A stretch of 64,000 nt of DNA from the NCBI GenBank assembly GCA_008704415.1, contig VXIS01000010.1, forward strand, positions 248,001 to 312,000, written 5' to 3'. A model generated the notes under the pieces. The model was given only the letters and a program-made list of their open reading frames with translations. It ran no database searches and was not told the origin of the DNA. A program made the translations under genes and the position numbers. Positions within the stretch are counted from its first letter, which is position 1, and every line of letters starts with the position of its first letter. Shown here one piece after another: positions 22,075 through 33,216 of this stretch. The DNA is from Sphaerosporella brunnea. Lineage: Eukaryota; Ascomycota; Pezizomycetes; Pezizales; Pyronemataceae.

Positions 22075-22597
22075 ACGACAAGCTGTTGGCGACAATCATT
22101 TGAAATGAACTGCCAGACGATCCACATTGGAGCACCTTTTGAACCCAAAAGATTGATATGATCGAAACAGGCGACTGCAGGCTTGCAATGATCCTGAAAT
22201 GCATGGAGATATGCGATAGATATATGCCCGCAGCCAATGTGACAGCTGCGATGGATGCAGCTATGTATGCGAAAGGAGATCTGGAAAAGTTGCAGCAAAG
22301 CGAGCCAACACCGGGACAAGTACCAAGATGCTGGTACTCCGGAACATGAAACAAAACTGTCTGAAGAAAAAGGTTAACCAAAAGAAGAACGGTGAGTCCA
22401 ATCGGAAGATCGAAATGCCTAAAGTCAGGGAAACGACATGCATCAATTCTTTGCTGTTCGCAGCGGAATGTCATCCACACGCTTCTAGTTCACAGATCCC
22501 AATGCTGGTTTTCCTGGATCGCTATGATGTCTTGACAGAAAAGCTGATGACCATCGTTCACAATGCTTAAGACGATCTCTGCGAACTCAGAGACGGA

Positions 22598-24110
22598 ATG
22601 TGCTGGCCAGTTGCCGTTCGATATGCGAAACGTGAGCAGTTTATCGTGGCTCCCGTTGTGGCTGCTTTTGCTGCAGCGATGGCTAGGAAAGCTCATTTTG
22701 AGTGCATGACAGAGCCACATCAGCCGCAAGGAAAGCAGGTGATAGCAGTTTCAGCCAAAGAGCGAGCTGGATACGAGCGTCGGAGAGAGCACGAGAGAGC
22801 TGATTTGGCCAAAGAGAGGGCTACTGTCGCCAATGAGAGCCCTGGCTATGGCAGGCAGGGAAAGCTGGAGCGAGCTTCTTACGCCGAAGGAGAGATGTGG
22901 AGAGAACTAGCATCACCGACAAGAATCCTCATTTCGCTAAGGGCCGAAGCAAATATAATTGGGCCGAAAAAATGCAGAAGAAGAAAGCGGCTTTTGCCCA
23001 CGACAGAACTTCCTTTGCTGCAGAGACAGCTGGATGCGAAAGGCTGAGAAAGCAGGAGGCAGCTGCTTTCGCCGTAAAAGGACATTTTTTCACCGAAGGG
23101 AAAGAGCCGAAAACAGCGTTAAATTCGCAGACACGAATGCTCGTTTCGCCGAACAATGGGACCATTCATTCCGCTGAACAAACAAAGTAAAAGAAAGCTA
23201 TTTTCGCAGAAGACAAAGCCGGATACAAGAGGCGGACGGAGCTAGAAAGAGCGGCATTCAGAGAGCAATCTGCGCCGAAGGGGGAGAGCGGGACAAACCT
23301 ACTTTCGCCGACAAGAAACTCGTTTCACCGAAGACGGAACTTGTTTGACGGAAGCGCAAGCAAGCTGCTAAAGCCGAAGCTGTGGCTGATTTGGTCGACA
23401 AGAAATCTTGCTTCACGAAAGAGGAGAAAACGGCGTTCGGAAGAGGAAAGGCAGTAATCAGAGGAACAGGCGGAAAGCTGCTCTCGTCGAAGACAGAGCT
23501 TCTTTGTCCAAAGAAAGAGACCAAAACAGAACTAGTTTTGCCGATAATACAGCTTACTTCGCCGAAGAAACGAGGCTGCAGAAAAGGTAGTTTTGTTAAA
23601 GAAAGGAAAACTACGGCAGCTACTCTTACCGAAAACAGAGCTTCTTGCACCAAAGGGGGAGAGATTGAGTGAGCTGCTTTCGCCGAAGAGGAAGCTCGTT
23701 TCGCCGAAAAGCAAGATCATTTCCTGGAAGAGAGAGCTGTATTCGCATGGGCACAGGAAACGGCCATTGAAGAGCCAGTGCATGACAGCGTCGCCAGTAG
23801 AATCTCCGAGGGCACCATCGTCAGTTTTGAGCACTATATCGACGATGATGGCGATGAAGACAATCGCCGGAATGTGACTCTTCTTGGCGATTTCAACGAC
23901 AACGGCTACAAGCCAATGGGTTACCAAGTGCTCTGGCGTAACTGGATGGATTACACTGCTACGGAGAATGAAGACAGCACCAGTGGATTCAATGATGACA
24001 CCGAGCATCCGGATAGTGACAATACGACCGAAATGGGAAACGTTGGTGGAATTGAAGCCATTTATGCTGCGATAGGGGACACGATAATGCATGCGGTTCT
24101 CCGACTGTGA
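22598..24110 (+). pseudogene. Heptad-repeat (coiled-coil) frame with acidic tail, decayed
   Basis: From about 22745 to 23755 all three plus frames in turn carry fragments of a 7-residue pattern with F/Y-A at fixed positions (KAAFAHDRTSFAAET, KAIFAEDKAGYKRRTELERA, RTSFADNTAYFAEETRLQ, ARFAEKQDHFLEERAVFA). The frame changes repeatedly, as expected for small indels in one ancestral coding region of some 300-350 residues. It continues into an acidic C-terminal region (HYIDDDGDEDNRR, DDTEHPDSDNTTEMG) ending at 24110, about 120 bp before the 3' LTR. Such a repeat domain is not a standard copia product. It is predicted to form a long coiled coil. Confidence 0.55.
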
Positions 24111-24206
24111 ATGGGGACAACATAACGGAACTCGAATACCAGCAACCATTACGACAGATTGGAAGGATCAGGAGAAATCCGGGGGAATAGGAAGCATTTG
24201 GGATCT

Positions 24207-24292
24207 GCAGTTCATGCTCGGATAGGGGGAGTGTTGAGATATGGAGTGTGCGTCACTCTATACTCTCTATATATCATCCGAGTATGAACTGC
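24207..24292. repeat. Inverted repeat straddling the LTR boundary
   Basis: GCAGTTCATGCTCGGAT (24207-24223) and ATCCGAGTATGAACTGC (24276-24292) are inverted repeats with one mismatch. They bracket the polypurine tract and the LTR start at 24232, so the internal-region end and the LTR could pair in RNA. Confidence 0.7.
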
Positions 24293-24425
24293 CTCAGTCC
24301 GGTTTGATAACGATGTAGTTAGAATAAGGTTTGGAGCTAGCGGCCGGTTACTGCACCTTAAGTACAGTAACAGCGTGCTTAGCTCCGTACCTTGAAATCA
24401 TCACTTTTACCGACGTTCTTAAAGC
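24232..24425 (+). repeat. 3' LTR, family A
   Basis: Begins TGTTGAGATATGGAGTGTGC after a purine tract, contains a TATATATCATCC stretch, and matches minus-strand copies at 7425-7602 and 28322-28475 up to GACGTTCT. The 3' border is not resolved. The following 24425-25549 holds pyrimidine-rich sequence and a TATATATGG motif at about 24880 but no supportable gene. Confidence 0.65.
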
Positions 24426-25549
24426 CACTGCGTGAACTGCCGCAACTGCAATATACAGCGACTCCGCCTATAGCCTCAACACACCGTACGCCTCGTTCCT
24501 ACTTTCCATACTCAGAGAGTAACTCACGTTACAGCGCTGCGAAATCGCCGAGGTGCCTATTGGGCGTGTACTGTTAGGCGACTTGAGGCTACTGCTAAGA
24601 GCGGAGGAATGGGATTGATGCTGAAGGTTATGGGGTGGAGGGCGGTTGCGAGGGATGAGCAGTAGGTTGTTGTAGGGGCTGAGTTAGATAAGGGTACTGG
24701 GGTTTTGTGGATTGGCTGGAGTTGGGGTTTGGGTGGAGGGCGAGAATGGGAGGAAAAGGGGGATGGTGAGGCATTGTGTTGTTGCACGTGTGAGTGCGTG
24801 TGGGTGAAAGTGGGCGGTGTTGCCGGCGTCGAAGAGAACGGATGGACATTGTAATATCCCTGGTGCCTGTCGCCGCGCATTATATATGGCGATCCTTGAC
24901 TGTTGGACCGAATCAAGGTGGACAAGGCCGCCAAAAACGACGAACCAAAATTCGAAAACCGCGCCGACCGGAGGCTACAACAAGGACCGCCTTTCTCAAG
25001 GGCGTGCTGTTGGGTCGGGCGTCTTTTATTTTTTGCAGACCGCAAAGTTACTGCCTCTTCATTCCTGCAGCAAGTACAAGCCTGGTGACAATTCTGAACA
25101 CTGTGTATCTCTTGTGTCTATCAATATCATACGCCCAGACGGTGCAACGCAGTCAAATCATCAACATCTTTACCTTTGGACGCGGCAGGCATTGGTGCGG
25201 CGACGACACCGCGATAGCAACAAAGCTTAGCCGAAAATATTACGGTGCTTTGCTCAGCGCGGCACGCTCTGCATGCGACCGGTCTTCTCGTTGGCATGTG
25301 GGGTGGAGACGGAATCGCGCAGGACGGGGAGTTCACATTGTCTCGCGGCCGAGTATTCCAGGTTGTTTTTCGTTCCTCAATCCGCAGAGAGTATGTCATA
25401 TGCTCATATCCTGCCCCCTATTCCCTCGGCTGTAGAAATTTGGTTTTCCAGCAAATTGGCAGGTAAAACAGCTCCGCGCCCCATAACTCCCAGATGGGGC
25501 CTGCCGGTGTGTTAGAAGAAACTGATGTAGCGCATATGGACAGTCTGCA

Positions 25550-25882
25550 ATGAGGCTATGGGATCAGTTCGAGACACAGCTGCGTCGGGGGCCGTCTTTC
25601 ACTCTATCATCTTTATCTTCTCCTGGGACAAATGAGGGCCCTGCGGGTTCTGGGAGGAAATCCTCTGCATCAATGTTGCAGGCTGCTATCAACAAGCTGC
25701 CCGGTCGAAATTTCCCTGACTTCAACAGCCTTCGGACGGCGCAGAACGTGGTTGACGCGGTGGTCAAACCGGTGGTAGAAGTGTGCAAAGTGGTGGGGAC
25801 CCTGGGTGAGGAAAAACGCGATGTGGTAGGGACCCTGAATAATTATATTTCTACAATTCAATTGCCCCCTGCTCCGAAATAA
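25550..25882 (+). CDS. Small uncharacterised protein, 110 aa
   Basis: The ATG at 25550 opens a 110-codon frame: a basic Ser/Gly/Pro-rich N-terminal half, then LQAAINKLPGRNFPDFNSL and an amphipathic helical region with VVDAVVKPVVEVCKVVGTLG and a related VVGTLNN repeat. There is no signal peptide or membrane segment. A degraded relative at 28680-28850 shares the LQAAINK region and the GTGGTCAAA segment, so this is a member of a small repeated family and more likely real than a chance frame. Function unknown. 25883-27265 holds nothing I can support. Confidence 0.5.
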   Translation: MRLWDQFETQLRRGPSFTLSSLSSPGTNEGPAGSGRKSSASMLQAAINKLPGRNFPDFNSLRTAQNVVDAVVKPVVEVCKVVGTLGEEKRDVVGTLNNYISTIQLPPAPK

Positions 25883-27266
25883 TCGCGGGGCCTCAACCAA
25901 AGTGTGCCTCAGGCAGCCTGTGTGAAACTCGCCAATGACTCTTGTTCCACGCGTTCCTAATACAGATTGTCGTCAAACGTGGCCTCCTCCCGGTAGGCTT
26001 GGATGGTGTGCCCGGTGCGTCTCCAAAACCTAAAAATGAGCGATGGTTCACAGATTCGCACGCTTCTGGAAGAGCCTTGCGGAGCCCTGAGAGGTGTTAG
26101 TATGGATTTTGAGTGCACGGTGCGGAAGGGTGCAAGTGCACGATGTGGGAGGGTGGAATACTAGGGAAAGTATATATGCAGTGCTTGCGGGCAGAGTGCC
26201 TGCAAGTGCCCGAGTAATATTCTATCCAGTTCATTTCACAACGATATTTTCGATAGACAAGAATGAGATGTCCCCCGTCTTCTACTCCTTCTTCCATCCG
26301 GCTCCGCTGTCCCTTGAGATATGGCTGTGCAGATAGGATAGCCGTCGCACAGAACTTCCTGCCTCCATTGCTTCAGCAAATTCAGGGTTGTTGATTCGCT
26401 TTGTTTTTTGGCTGCAGTATGATTTGAGATACTGCATTGGAGCTAAAGGTCTTGTTATTGGCGCTCAGTACAGGCGTGCAGGCAGTATAGGCGCTATGGT
26501 TCGTCGTGCAGTCAAACAAAAACACCGCTTGACAACTAGGAAAAGTTTTCTCAAAGACATGGATAGTTAAGGTCTCAGGTTTTGTTACAACATTCTCTCC
26601 ATTCTACCACCCTTGGCCTCTTCAGAATCGAAATAACTGGTTTCACTCGCGCATACAGTCCCCGTCAGGCTCTCTGGGGTAGTCAACACTAACAGAATGA
26701 ATTGACAGCTGCAGGTTTTCCCCAGGACTCATATACCCAGAGGCCATGAGGCCAGTGCCTCGGTGATTGTCATGAAATCGTAAATCGTGTGTCTTCACCC
26801 ACGCGCGGTGTACGCCATCTTTCAAGATAAACCTCGACTCATCGTGCCTAATGGGAACCCTGGGCTTCGTGCGAGGTTCAAGGTTTTCGGGATAATCAAG
26901 TATAGCTTCGGAGTCTGGGTCACAAGCAACATGCGGAAACGCCTACTTTACAAATGTATGTTCAAGCTTTGACAGGCATTGTAGGAAAACTTTGTTGAGA
27001 TAGAAAAGGACGTCAGGCCGCTCATGTCAATCTTTGTAGACACCTTTCTTGCGATTTATCGACTTGTAACCTCTTCTCACCATTCACTCACAACCGGTCC
27101 GCTCCACAAGTTCTTTGTTTCTACAGTTTCCTTGAGCAATCCCTTCCCTCCCCCAGTATCCGGTAATGGCACTGGCTAGCCCTAAAGCAGTAGCCTAATT
27201 GCCTTCGCCGGTCATCAACCCCTCAACAGCCGTAAGAAGACCTTTGTCGTGCAAGCTTCGAGGTAT

Positions 27267-28050
27267 TTATGATGGGTTTAAACATTGCCCTTCCGCGAAG
27301 CGTAGCATGCAGCTTAGTTGAGTATTCACTGTAGGTCCCCGGTGTGCTGGTTCGCTGCGATGTATATGGCGCACTGACGATATTGCAATCTGGACTCGCG
27401 GTGAACGCCTTCGTAACATCGCCAATGGGAGAGACCCTGTTCTCACTTCAGTTAGCAACTAGCGGCGCTACATGCTTTATGATAGTTACCTGCCATCGGT
27501 CCTGACAAGGCTTCGAGTTTTTTTTGGCCAGTCTCCACCCATAAAGCTGAGCTTACTACGACCCATACACGGGTCCCTGGCGGCGCTCCACGTGGCCTCT
27601 GCGGAGCGTGGGTGGTTGCGGTGCAGAATTGTCGGCATCGTCGTCGTCGTCAGCAAGAACGGGGAGACGCGGGAACACAGGCTGAGGACGGGGGACTGCT
27701 GCTGCGACAGGCGCGTGCTGAGAGTTCATGTGGGCCTGGTGTTGTGCATCACTTTCTCTTCCGCCCTTACGGACCTGTTCCTGATTAAGCTTGGCATGTA
27801 CTAGGCTGGTCCACGACTTGTGTATGTCTACTGCGCACAAACACGGGCATTGGATCTCTGCTTTTCCATCATTGTTATACACTACAGGGTAGTAGCGCTT
27901 CGAAACAGTGCAGTAGTAGTTATGATGAAGCTATTGATGCCATCAGCAAAATCCTGCGTTAATGAACGGGCAACTTAAGGGACGCATATGCTTGTTTTTC
28001 TTGCCAGCAGCGTATTTCGGAGCGGGGCACCACTGGTATTGGCAGGGCAT
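27267..28050 (-). pseudogene. YHWCPAPK-family gene, copy 2 (truncated)
   Basis: The ATG at 28050 starts MPCQYQWCPAPKYAAGKKNKHM. After a stop and frame change the frame CPCLCAVDIHKSW, KVRKGG-like VRKGGRESDAQHQAHMNS and an acidic linker are recognisable (27556-27882). A 53-nt intron lies at 27437-27489. Exon 2 homology (TKAFT) continues to about 27270 and then stops. The same LTR-family A sequence as in copy 1 lies upstream at 28322-28475, with about 230 bp of extra sequence between LTR and gene. Confidence 0.6.
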
Positions 28051-28321
28051 GGTTTCTGTGAGGAGGGGGTTTCGTTTCTGATTGTAGCGGGTGTTGATGT
28101 TAAAGTGTGGACGCGTAGAGATTGAGGCTTAGCCGAAGTGGAGGGATGGTGGTGGGAAAAGCAATTGTATTACTATTTACAGGCTAATCTTACTGCGTCT
28201 TATATGCATCTCATAGCTTCACTGGATATGACTTGGTAATATCCAGACCCTAATCACACCATCTCACTCGTCATTTCATCCTCACTTGTCCTGCCTAGCA
28301 AGCTGGTTGCCGACAGTTGAC

Positions 28322-28475
28322 AATAGATTTCTTTGAGAACGTCTGTAGAAGTGATGATTGCAAATACAGAGCTAAGTGGACATTTCTCCCCTTCAGAGGC
28401 AGAAACGGGTGCTATCTCCAAACCCTAATCTAACCACAACCCATCTAACCCTAGTGTTGCAGTTCATACTCCACC
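28322..28475 (-). repeat. LTR-type repeat, family A, truncated copy
   Basis: Minus-strand match to 7425-7602 and 24232 onward, starting within GAGTATGAACTGCAACAC and continuing to GACGTTCTCAAAGAAA. The TG end is missing: similarity stops at 28475. Confidence 0.6.
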
Positions 28476-28679
28476 ATAGCGCTCAGAGGAGAGGTACGAA
28501 GGGTGTTTTTGTTTCAGTCGAGATACAGTTTGAAGCTGCAGAACACCTCCAATCACTTCACTGCAACGCCGGGTCATGCAAATCATCAAAATGGTCGCGC
28601 TTGTCGTTGAGACAGAGTGGAACCTGGCAGTGTTTACATTAGCAGTCAAAACTGTGGCGCTTGTCATTCATTTTTCAGG

Positions 28680-28850
28680 ATCTGGAGTGCAACGGTGAAG
28701 CGGGGTAGTGGCAGGTATGGTGCAGGCAGCTATAAACCACGTCATCGCACGGATATTTTCATCGGAAACTAAGCAGCGGACAGCGTGTAGATGGTGGTCA
28801 AAGGGTACGAAGTGGTGGTGACCAAAGTTCAGAGCAAACGCTGAGGCCAG
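28680..28850 (+). pseudogene. Degraded paralogue of the 25550 small gene
   Basis: From ATGGTGCAGGCAGCTATAAAC onward the sequence aligns with 25672 onward of the 110-aa gene, including GCGGACAGCG and GTGGTCAAAGGG, but small deletions break the frame. It shows that the 25550 sequence is repeated. 28860-30190 holds no supportable gene; a 10-A run lies near 29661. Confidence 0.45.
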
Positions 28851-30191
28851 GTGGACCGTGAACCCAGTAGTCAATTTATTGCCCATATGCGCCTGGACAG
28901 TGGGCCCAATAATTAAATTTTTTTTCGAGAAGCGTAAGTGAAAAGAAACAAGGGAACACCAATGTTGTAGGTGTAGTTGCTATGTGAGGAGTGTAGAGAC
29001 AGAAAAAGTAGGAGGCTGAACCGCTTGCCCCCTGTCTGATCCACAACTAGATCTGATCAGCTACCTGGTCTAATATGTTCATCGCTGACCTAGGTGTGGA
29101 TGTGTGTACCGTGATAATCGTTTTCAACCGAGAATCTGCGCTTTAAACTCTGAAATCTTTATCTCTACATTTCCCGGATTTATATGTGGCCACAACGGGT
29201 CGTGATATTGGCGCACCGATAAGAGTTCCATAGAGTATTTTGCAGCCCTTGCCTTTCTTGATGTGGCAAGCCTTTGATCTACCCCCGAGTTTATGTTTGC
29301 TGCTGTGCACTGAAATTGTAAAATGCGACCGCTGTTTCTTTAAAACACACAAAGCACACTCACACTGTCAACTACCTTTCAACCTGCGATATCATCCTTT
29401 GGATCGTTACGTAGGGTTCCTGAGTAGTGTCATGAGACGGAGTTCAGTAAATTGCGTGGGTTGCTAAACGCATAGGGCAGCCGTTCGGAAGTCCCGGGGA
29501 CTAAGGATAAACGTGTTCAGTGCTACAGAACACAGTGGCCACCAACATGCGATACCGTATTGAGCCTTGACGTTTGATACCCAATTTTGCCGTTACAGGT
29601 AGGTAATATTGTACTTCGACAAACCCCGTACATTTTGTAAAATTGGTAGCATACCCGTGAAAAAAAAAATATAGCTACGATATCGCTTTTTTTATCGTGA
29701 GACATTCTAGGACAATCTGAAATACTTGGGCATTCTCTCCACCCATGGTTTATACATATCGAGTACAGACAAAAGAGGTGTGAAAGCAACAGGTGGGTAG
29801 GGCCAACCCTCAAGACCGCAACCAATGCTCCCATGTGGTGTACTGCATCCACGATATCTTTTGGTTGTCAACCCATACACCGCCTGAACGCATCGCAACT
29901 TTAAAGTCGGAGTATGTTTCAAACAACCATTGCCTTCCAGTTGGCTGCCATCCTGGGTGCGGTAGGGCGCTGCGCGCCCTACATGTGCTGTGTCGCCGCT
30001 GATGCAGCCAAACGCACGGCGGTGGTGAACGAGATGTGACATCGGTGGTAGAACAGATATGACAGCGGTGGTAAAAGAGACATCTCGCGGTGGTGGTGGC
30101 CGAGATCAAGGACACAGGCGCTGATCTGGTAGTGCGGAGACGACACGGTGCAGGAGAGAATGTAGTTGTGATCTATGACCCAACCTATGTC

Positions 30192-30565
30192 CACAAGGAT
30201 AGAGCTCTGCACGGGTTGGGGCGCGGGGGGAAGAGGCACCACGAGGTAGGCCGGGACAGGGCAGGCGTGACGAGGTATGCTGGGGCAGGGCGAGGTGTAC
30301 CGGGGCGGGACGGGCTGACCGGGGTGGTGCGGGGTTATCGGGGTGTGACGGGTTACCGCTGCGGCGGCGTGTATGTGGAGCATCGGGGTGGCCTTGGTTT
30401 CGACGGGGTGGCTCGGGCAGCAACGGGGTGACTGCGATGTCGACGAGGTGGCCGTGGCGGCAGGGGCGCGGCGGGGTGGATCGGGGCACGTCGAGGCGGT
30501 GGCCGTCCCGTCGCGCCCCGTGCCCTGTCGGGGTGCCCCAACTCGTGCACAGCACTGCACGAAGA
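30192..30565. mobile_element. hAT-type MITE, family N2
   Basis: The element 30200-30557 has ends TAGAGCTCTGCACGGG and CGTGCACAGCACTG, related to those of 51050-51414. The flanking octamers CACAAGGA (30192-30199) and CACGAAGA (30558-30565) match at 6 of 8, a decayed 8-bp target duplication. The interior is a G-rich (plus strand) imperfect repeat. No transposase is present. Confidence 0.7.
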
Positions 30566-31289
30566 AATATCGCAGCTGCATAGGTTGCAACATATGAAGC
30601 TGGTAACACAGTTTCTGAATGCGATGACGAAGGACAAGAAGGACGAAAAGTCAAGGCATAAACTGGCGCAGGATGTTTTTGTTTCAGGAGGAGGAAATAA
30701 TGGGACTCAGCGTAACGAGATGTGTAGGCTGCGGATCATTGATCCGCTTCCTACACAGGAAGGAGGAAACATTTGGAATTCGGCGGAATTGGGTTGGCAC
30801 ACATACAGAGAAAATGAATGTATATAAACTGTCACTGAGAGGTCATGCTGAATTTGATTGAATTTTGCCCCAGCAAAGTCACAAAACCCCCTGTGGGGCA
30901 ATTCCACATGACAGCCACCCATGGGGGCACAGAATCGAATACACTGGGCGGATGAGCGTGCTTTGGTTCCATATATCTGTAAGTGTGTGTTCGTTTCATG
31001 CAGAGTAAACGCCGGTAGCAAATTTTGATCCGGAGAACCGCAGAACCCTGCGCGTGGCCACCCAACATCACGAACATCCATGGGGGGATCGATTTAAAGA
31101 TTGGAGCAGCAAGAGCGTCGTTTGATGCCCCATATCTGAAAGTCTGAGCTCATTTCATGCCGAGTAAAGGCCTGTGTAACATTTTGACCCCGAAAGCGAC
31201 AGGACCCATCCCACATCACATCCATCCATGGGGGGATAGATTGGAATACAGGAGCAGGACGAGCGTCCTTTCATGCGCTATATCTGCGA

Positions 31290-32201
31290 GCTCGATCTAG
31301 TGATCCACACCAGGCGGCTCGAATCAGTCCTCCAAGGTCAGCTCAAGCTGGCTCCGCTCGTAGAGGAGGAGATTCGGGCTCACGTGCTACCGTCGATCTC
31401 GCCTTCACCGTCCCTGCTGCACTGTCTTCAGCCTTAGTCTGAGGAGAGACGGTAGGATTTCGAGTTGCGGCACCATTTTTGGAATGCGTTTGGTTTCCGG
31501 GGTAAAAAGTAGCCAGTCGCCGAATAACCTCTTTTTCAGTAGCATCATCCGCTGGAGCGCACTGATGCGTCGCCATATGCCTATAGAACATCGATATTGT
31601 GGTCATACTTGAGGCAAACGGACCGCACACATGTGAACAGTGGCAACAACGGACCATATGATACTCCTGAGAGGCTCCAGTGCTGGACTTTCCGGGCTTT
31701 CGCTTTTTGATACCACGAGACGTAGCAATCACTTCTACCTCACTGTGTTCCCCATCATGACTGTCCAGGGTCCCCGCTTGATGTTTTTCGCTCTCCCGCT
31801 TTTTGATGATGTTTTTCTGGACTCGCTGTTAGTCTGCGTCTCGTTCCAGTAGTGAGCATTCAGTCAACATACCCCAGCACGCCCATGCGGAGGCAGGGCA
31901 TCCGTCAATTTATCTGCCATAGCTGTGCTGGTGGTGGTGCACCCGCCCGAAGTTGGCAGTTGTGGTCCACGGTAGGGCAAGGAGGTAGGTAGTATTAGGT
32001 TGTGGCACAGCAACAAGCGACTTGAACTTTCTATTCCACACATTTGACTCGCTACAGTTTCCATTCCCAGCAACCCGCCCTGGCAGAACCCCAATCAGGG
32101 TGAAAACTTAAGCTGGCTCGAACCGATCCTGCACCCTCAGCTCGAGCCAGCTCGGCTCGGAGAGCACGCTGGCTCGGCTCGTGCCCATCACTAGTTTGAG
32201 C
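31290..32201 (-). mobile_element. hAT derivative (family N1) keeping the transposase N-terminus
   Basis: The element 31298-32193 begins TAGTGATCCACACC and ends GGCTCGTGCCCATCACTA. Flanking octamers are GCTCGATC and GTTTGAGC (5 of 8). Neighbouring array units show that GTTTGAGC-like sequence was the empty site, so this is a diverged 8-bp target duplication. The interior encodes a BED-like zinc-finger region on the minus strand. No catalytic domain remains. Confidence 0.75.
31343..31732 (-). pseudogene. BED-like zinc-finger region of a hAT transposase
   Basis: The frame carries CCHCSHVCGPFAS then FYRHMATHQC, a C-x2-C ... H-x3-H arrangement like BED fingers that hAT transposases use to bind their ends. 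It is preceded by a basic KKRKPGKS stretch and runs into the element's left end without a catalytic domain. It is the N-terminal counterpart to the C-terminal remnants in the elements at 40146 and 53827. Confidence 0.55.
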
Positions 32202-32400
32202 TGATTCCATAGAGAGTCAAGGCCGGTATATCACTTTGACCCCGAAAGCCACAGGACCCACCGCGGGGCTATATCACATAACAACCATCCATGGCGAGAT
32301 AGATTCCAATACAGGAGAAGAATGGGTATCCTTTCATGCCCTGTATCGAATCGAGTGAACATCGATGCCCACACCCAGCGCTGAAGTTGCACATAGCAAC

Positions 32401-33195
32401 CTAGTGGCGACCAAACCGTGGCTCCACACCTCCGCCTCCAGTGGGTAGCACTGTAATTATGTGGGTTGAACGGGCAAAAACCATTCGCAAAGCTTCTTCC
32501 TGAGCCGGAGATGTCCAGCTGTACTCAGTGCCGAATAACGCAGTCATTGACCGCGTGATCTTCTCGTCGACTGTCATCTCAGGCGGTTCCTCCACTTCTG
32601 GGACTCGAGCACTCAATCGTCTGCGGTTTTTGCGGATGGGCAACTGTCGGGACTGTCATGCCGGAACCGGTGTCATTGATCGCAAACCGACGAGAGGAGA
32701 CGGCGTGCTTGACATTGGGTGGTCCTCCCCCGGGAGTCACACAATCTGTTTCCCACACAGACGATTCCTGCGTGGGAATCCTAGGAGAAATGAAAGGGTT
32801 TGACGTGCAGCTCGACGAGCTGTACTGGGCTATTGTAGGAGATGGATCGAAAGCTCTTCCTAGAGGGCTGCAACAAGTGATGCTCAGTGCAAGAGCTCTC
32901 GGTGTTATCGGGAACGGGTTTTCACCTATCATCAGTGACCCACCGGGTGGGAGTGAAGCCGACTGCCCCCCATCTCCAGTTGTGGCGAAGTCGCATTCCT
33001 GTTCCTTGGACTCAGCCAGGGGGTTGCCTGCGAACCCAACTCTTTCGCCTCGTCATGTTCACTGGAGATGTTCTGTCTGTGTTGCCTCCACTGTCCAAAC
33101 GCTGGAGTAACCACAGATGAGGGTCGACTGCGGGGTGTAGAAAAGTCCCAATCCATCATGACCGGTTCAGACGTGTCGGCTGATGACTGAATCAA
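32401..33195 (-). pseudogene. RecQ-like helicase fragment, broken at Walker A
   Basis: The frame 32643-32401 contains SWTSPAQEEALRMVFA and then TVLPTGGGG, matching the Q-motif region and Walker A (TGGGKS/T) of RecQ-like helicases, but reads GGGGV and soon stops, so the lysine and everything downstream are missing. Upstream minus frames (32932-33195, then 32644-32932 after a frame change) are Ser/Pro-rich linker-like sequence. RecQ-like helicase fragments are common in basidiomycete repeats. It cannot bind ATP as it stands. Confidence 0.5.
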
Positions 33196-33216
33196 AGACG
33201 GCCATCGTCTGGTGTC

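Larger units (their letters stand above)
21570..24425 (+). mobile_element. Copia-derived, apparently non-autonomous LTR element
   Basis: Plus-strand internal region with a copia-type gag remnant, a decayed heptad-repeat region and an acidic tail, ending at a purine tract (GGATAGGGGGAG) and an LTR beginning TGTTGAGATATGG at 24232. No protease, integrase or reverse transcriptase is present between gag and the 3' LTR. The 5' LTR is absent, cut off at the gypsy junction near 21570. Confidence 0.65.
30828..32352. repeat. Four-unit tandem array, ~148-160 bp period, split by a hAT element
   Basis: Units are anchored on CCATCCATGGGGGGAT-like motifs at about 30915, 31075, 31223 and 32285; subtracting the inserted hAT element gives periods of 160, 148 and 158 bp. 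Each unit also has CCCCGAAAGC(G/C)ACAGG and GAGTAAA-GCC motifs. A related single unit lies in the solo LTR at 14870-15000, so the array may be LTR-derived. No coding role is apparent. Confidence 0.7.

Noticed and set aside
24557..25045. 162-codon minus-strand Ser/Pro/Thr-rich frame
   Set aside because: Composition follows a pyrimidine-biased low-complexity tract and no conserved motif is visible.
29143..29352. Possible PARP-type zinc finger on the minus strand
   Set aside because: Some spacing resembles the finger, but the order of Cys residues and the Trp/His signature do not fit.
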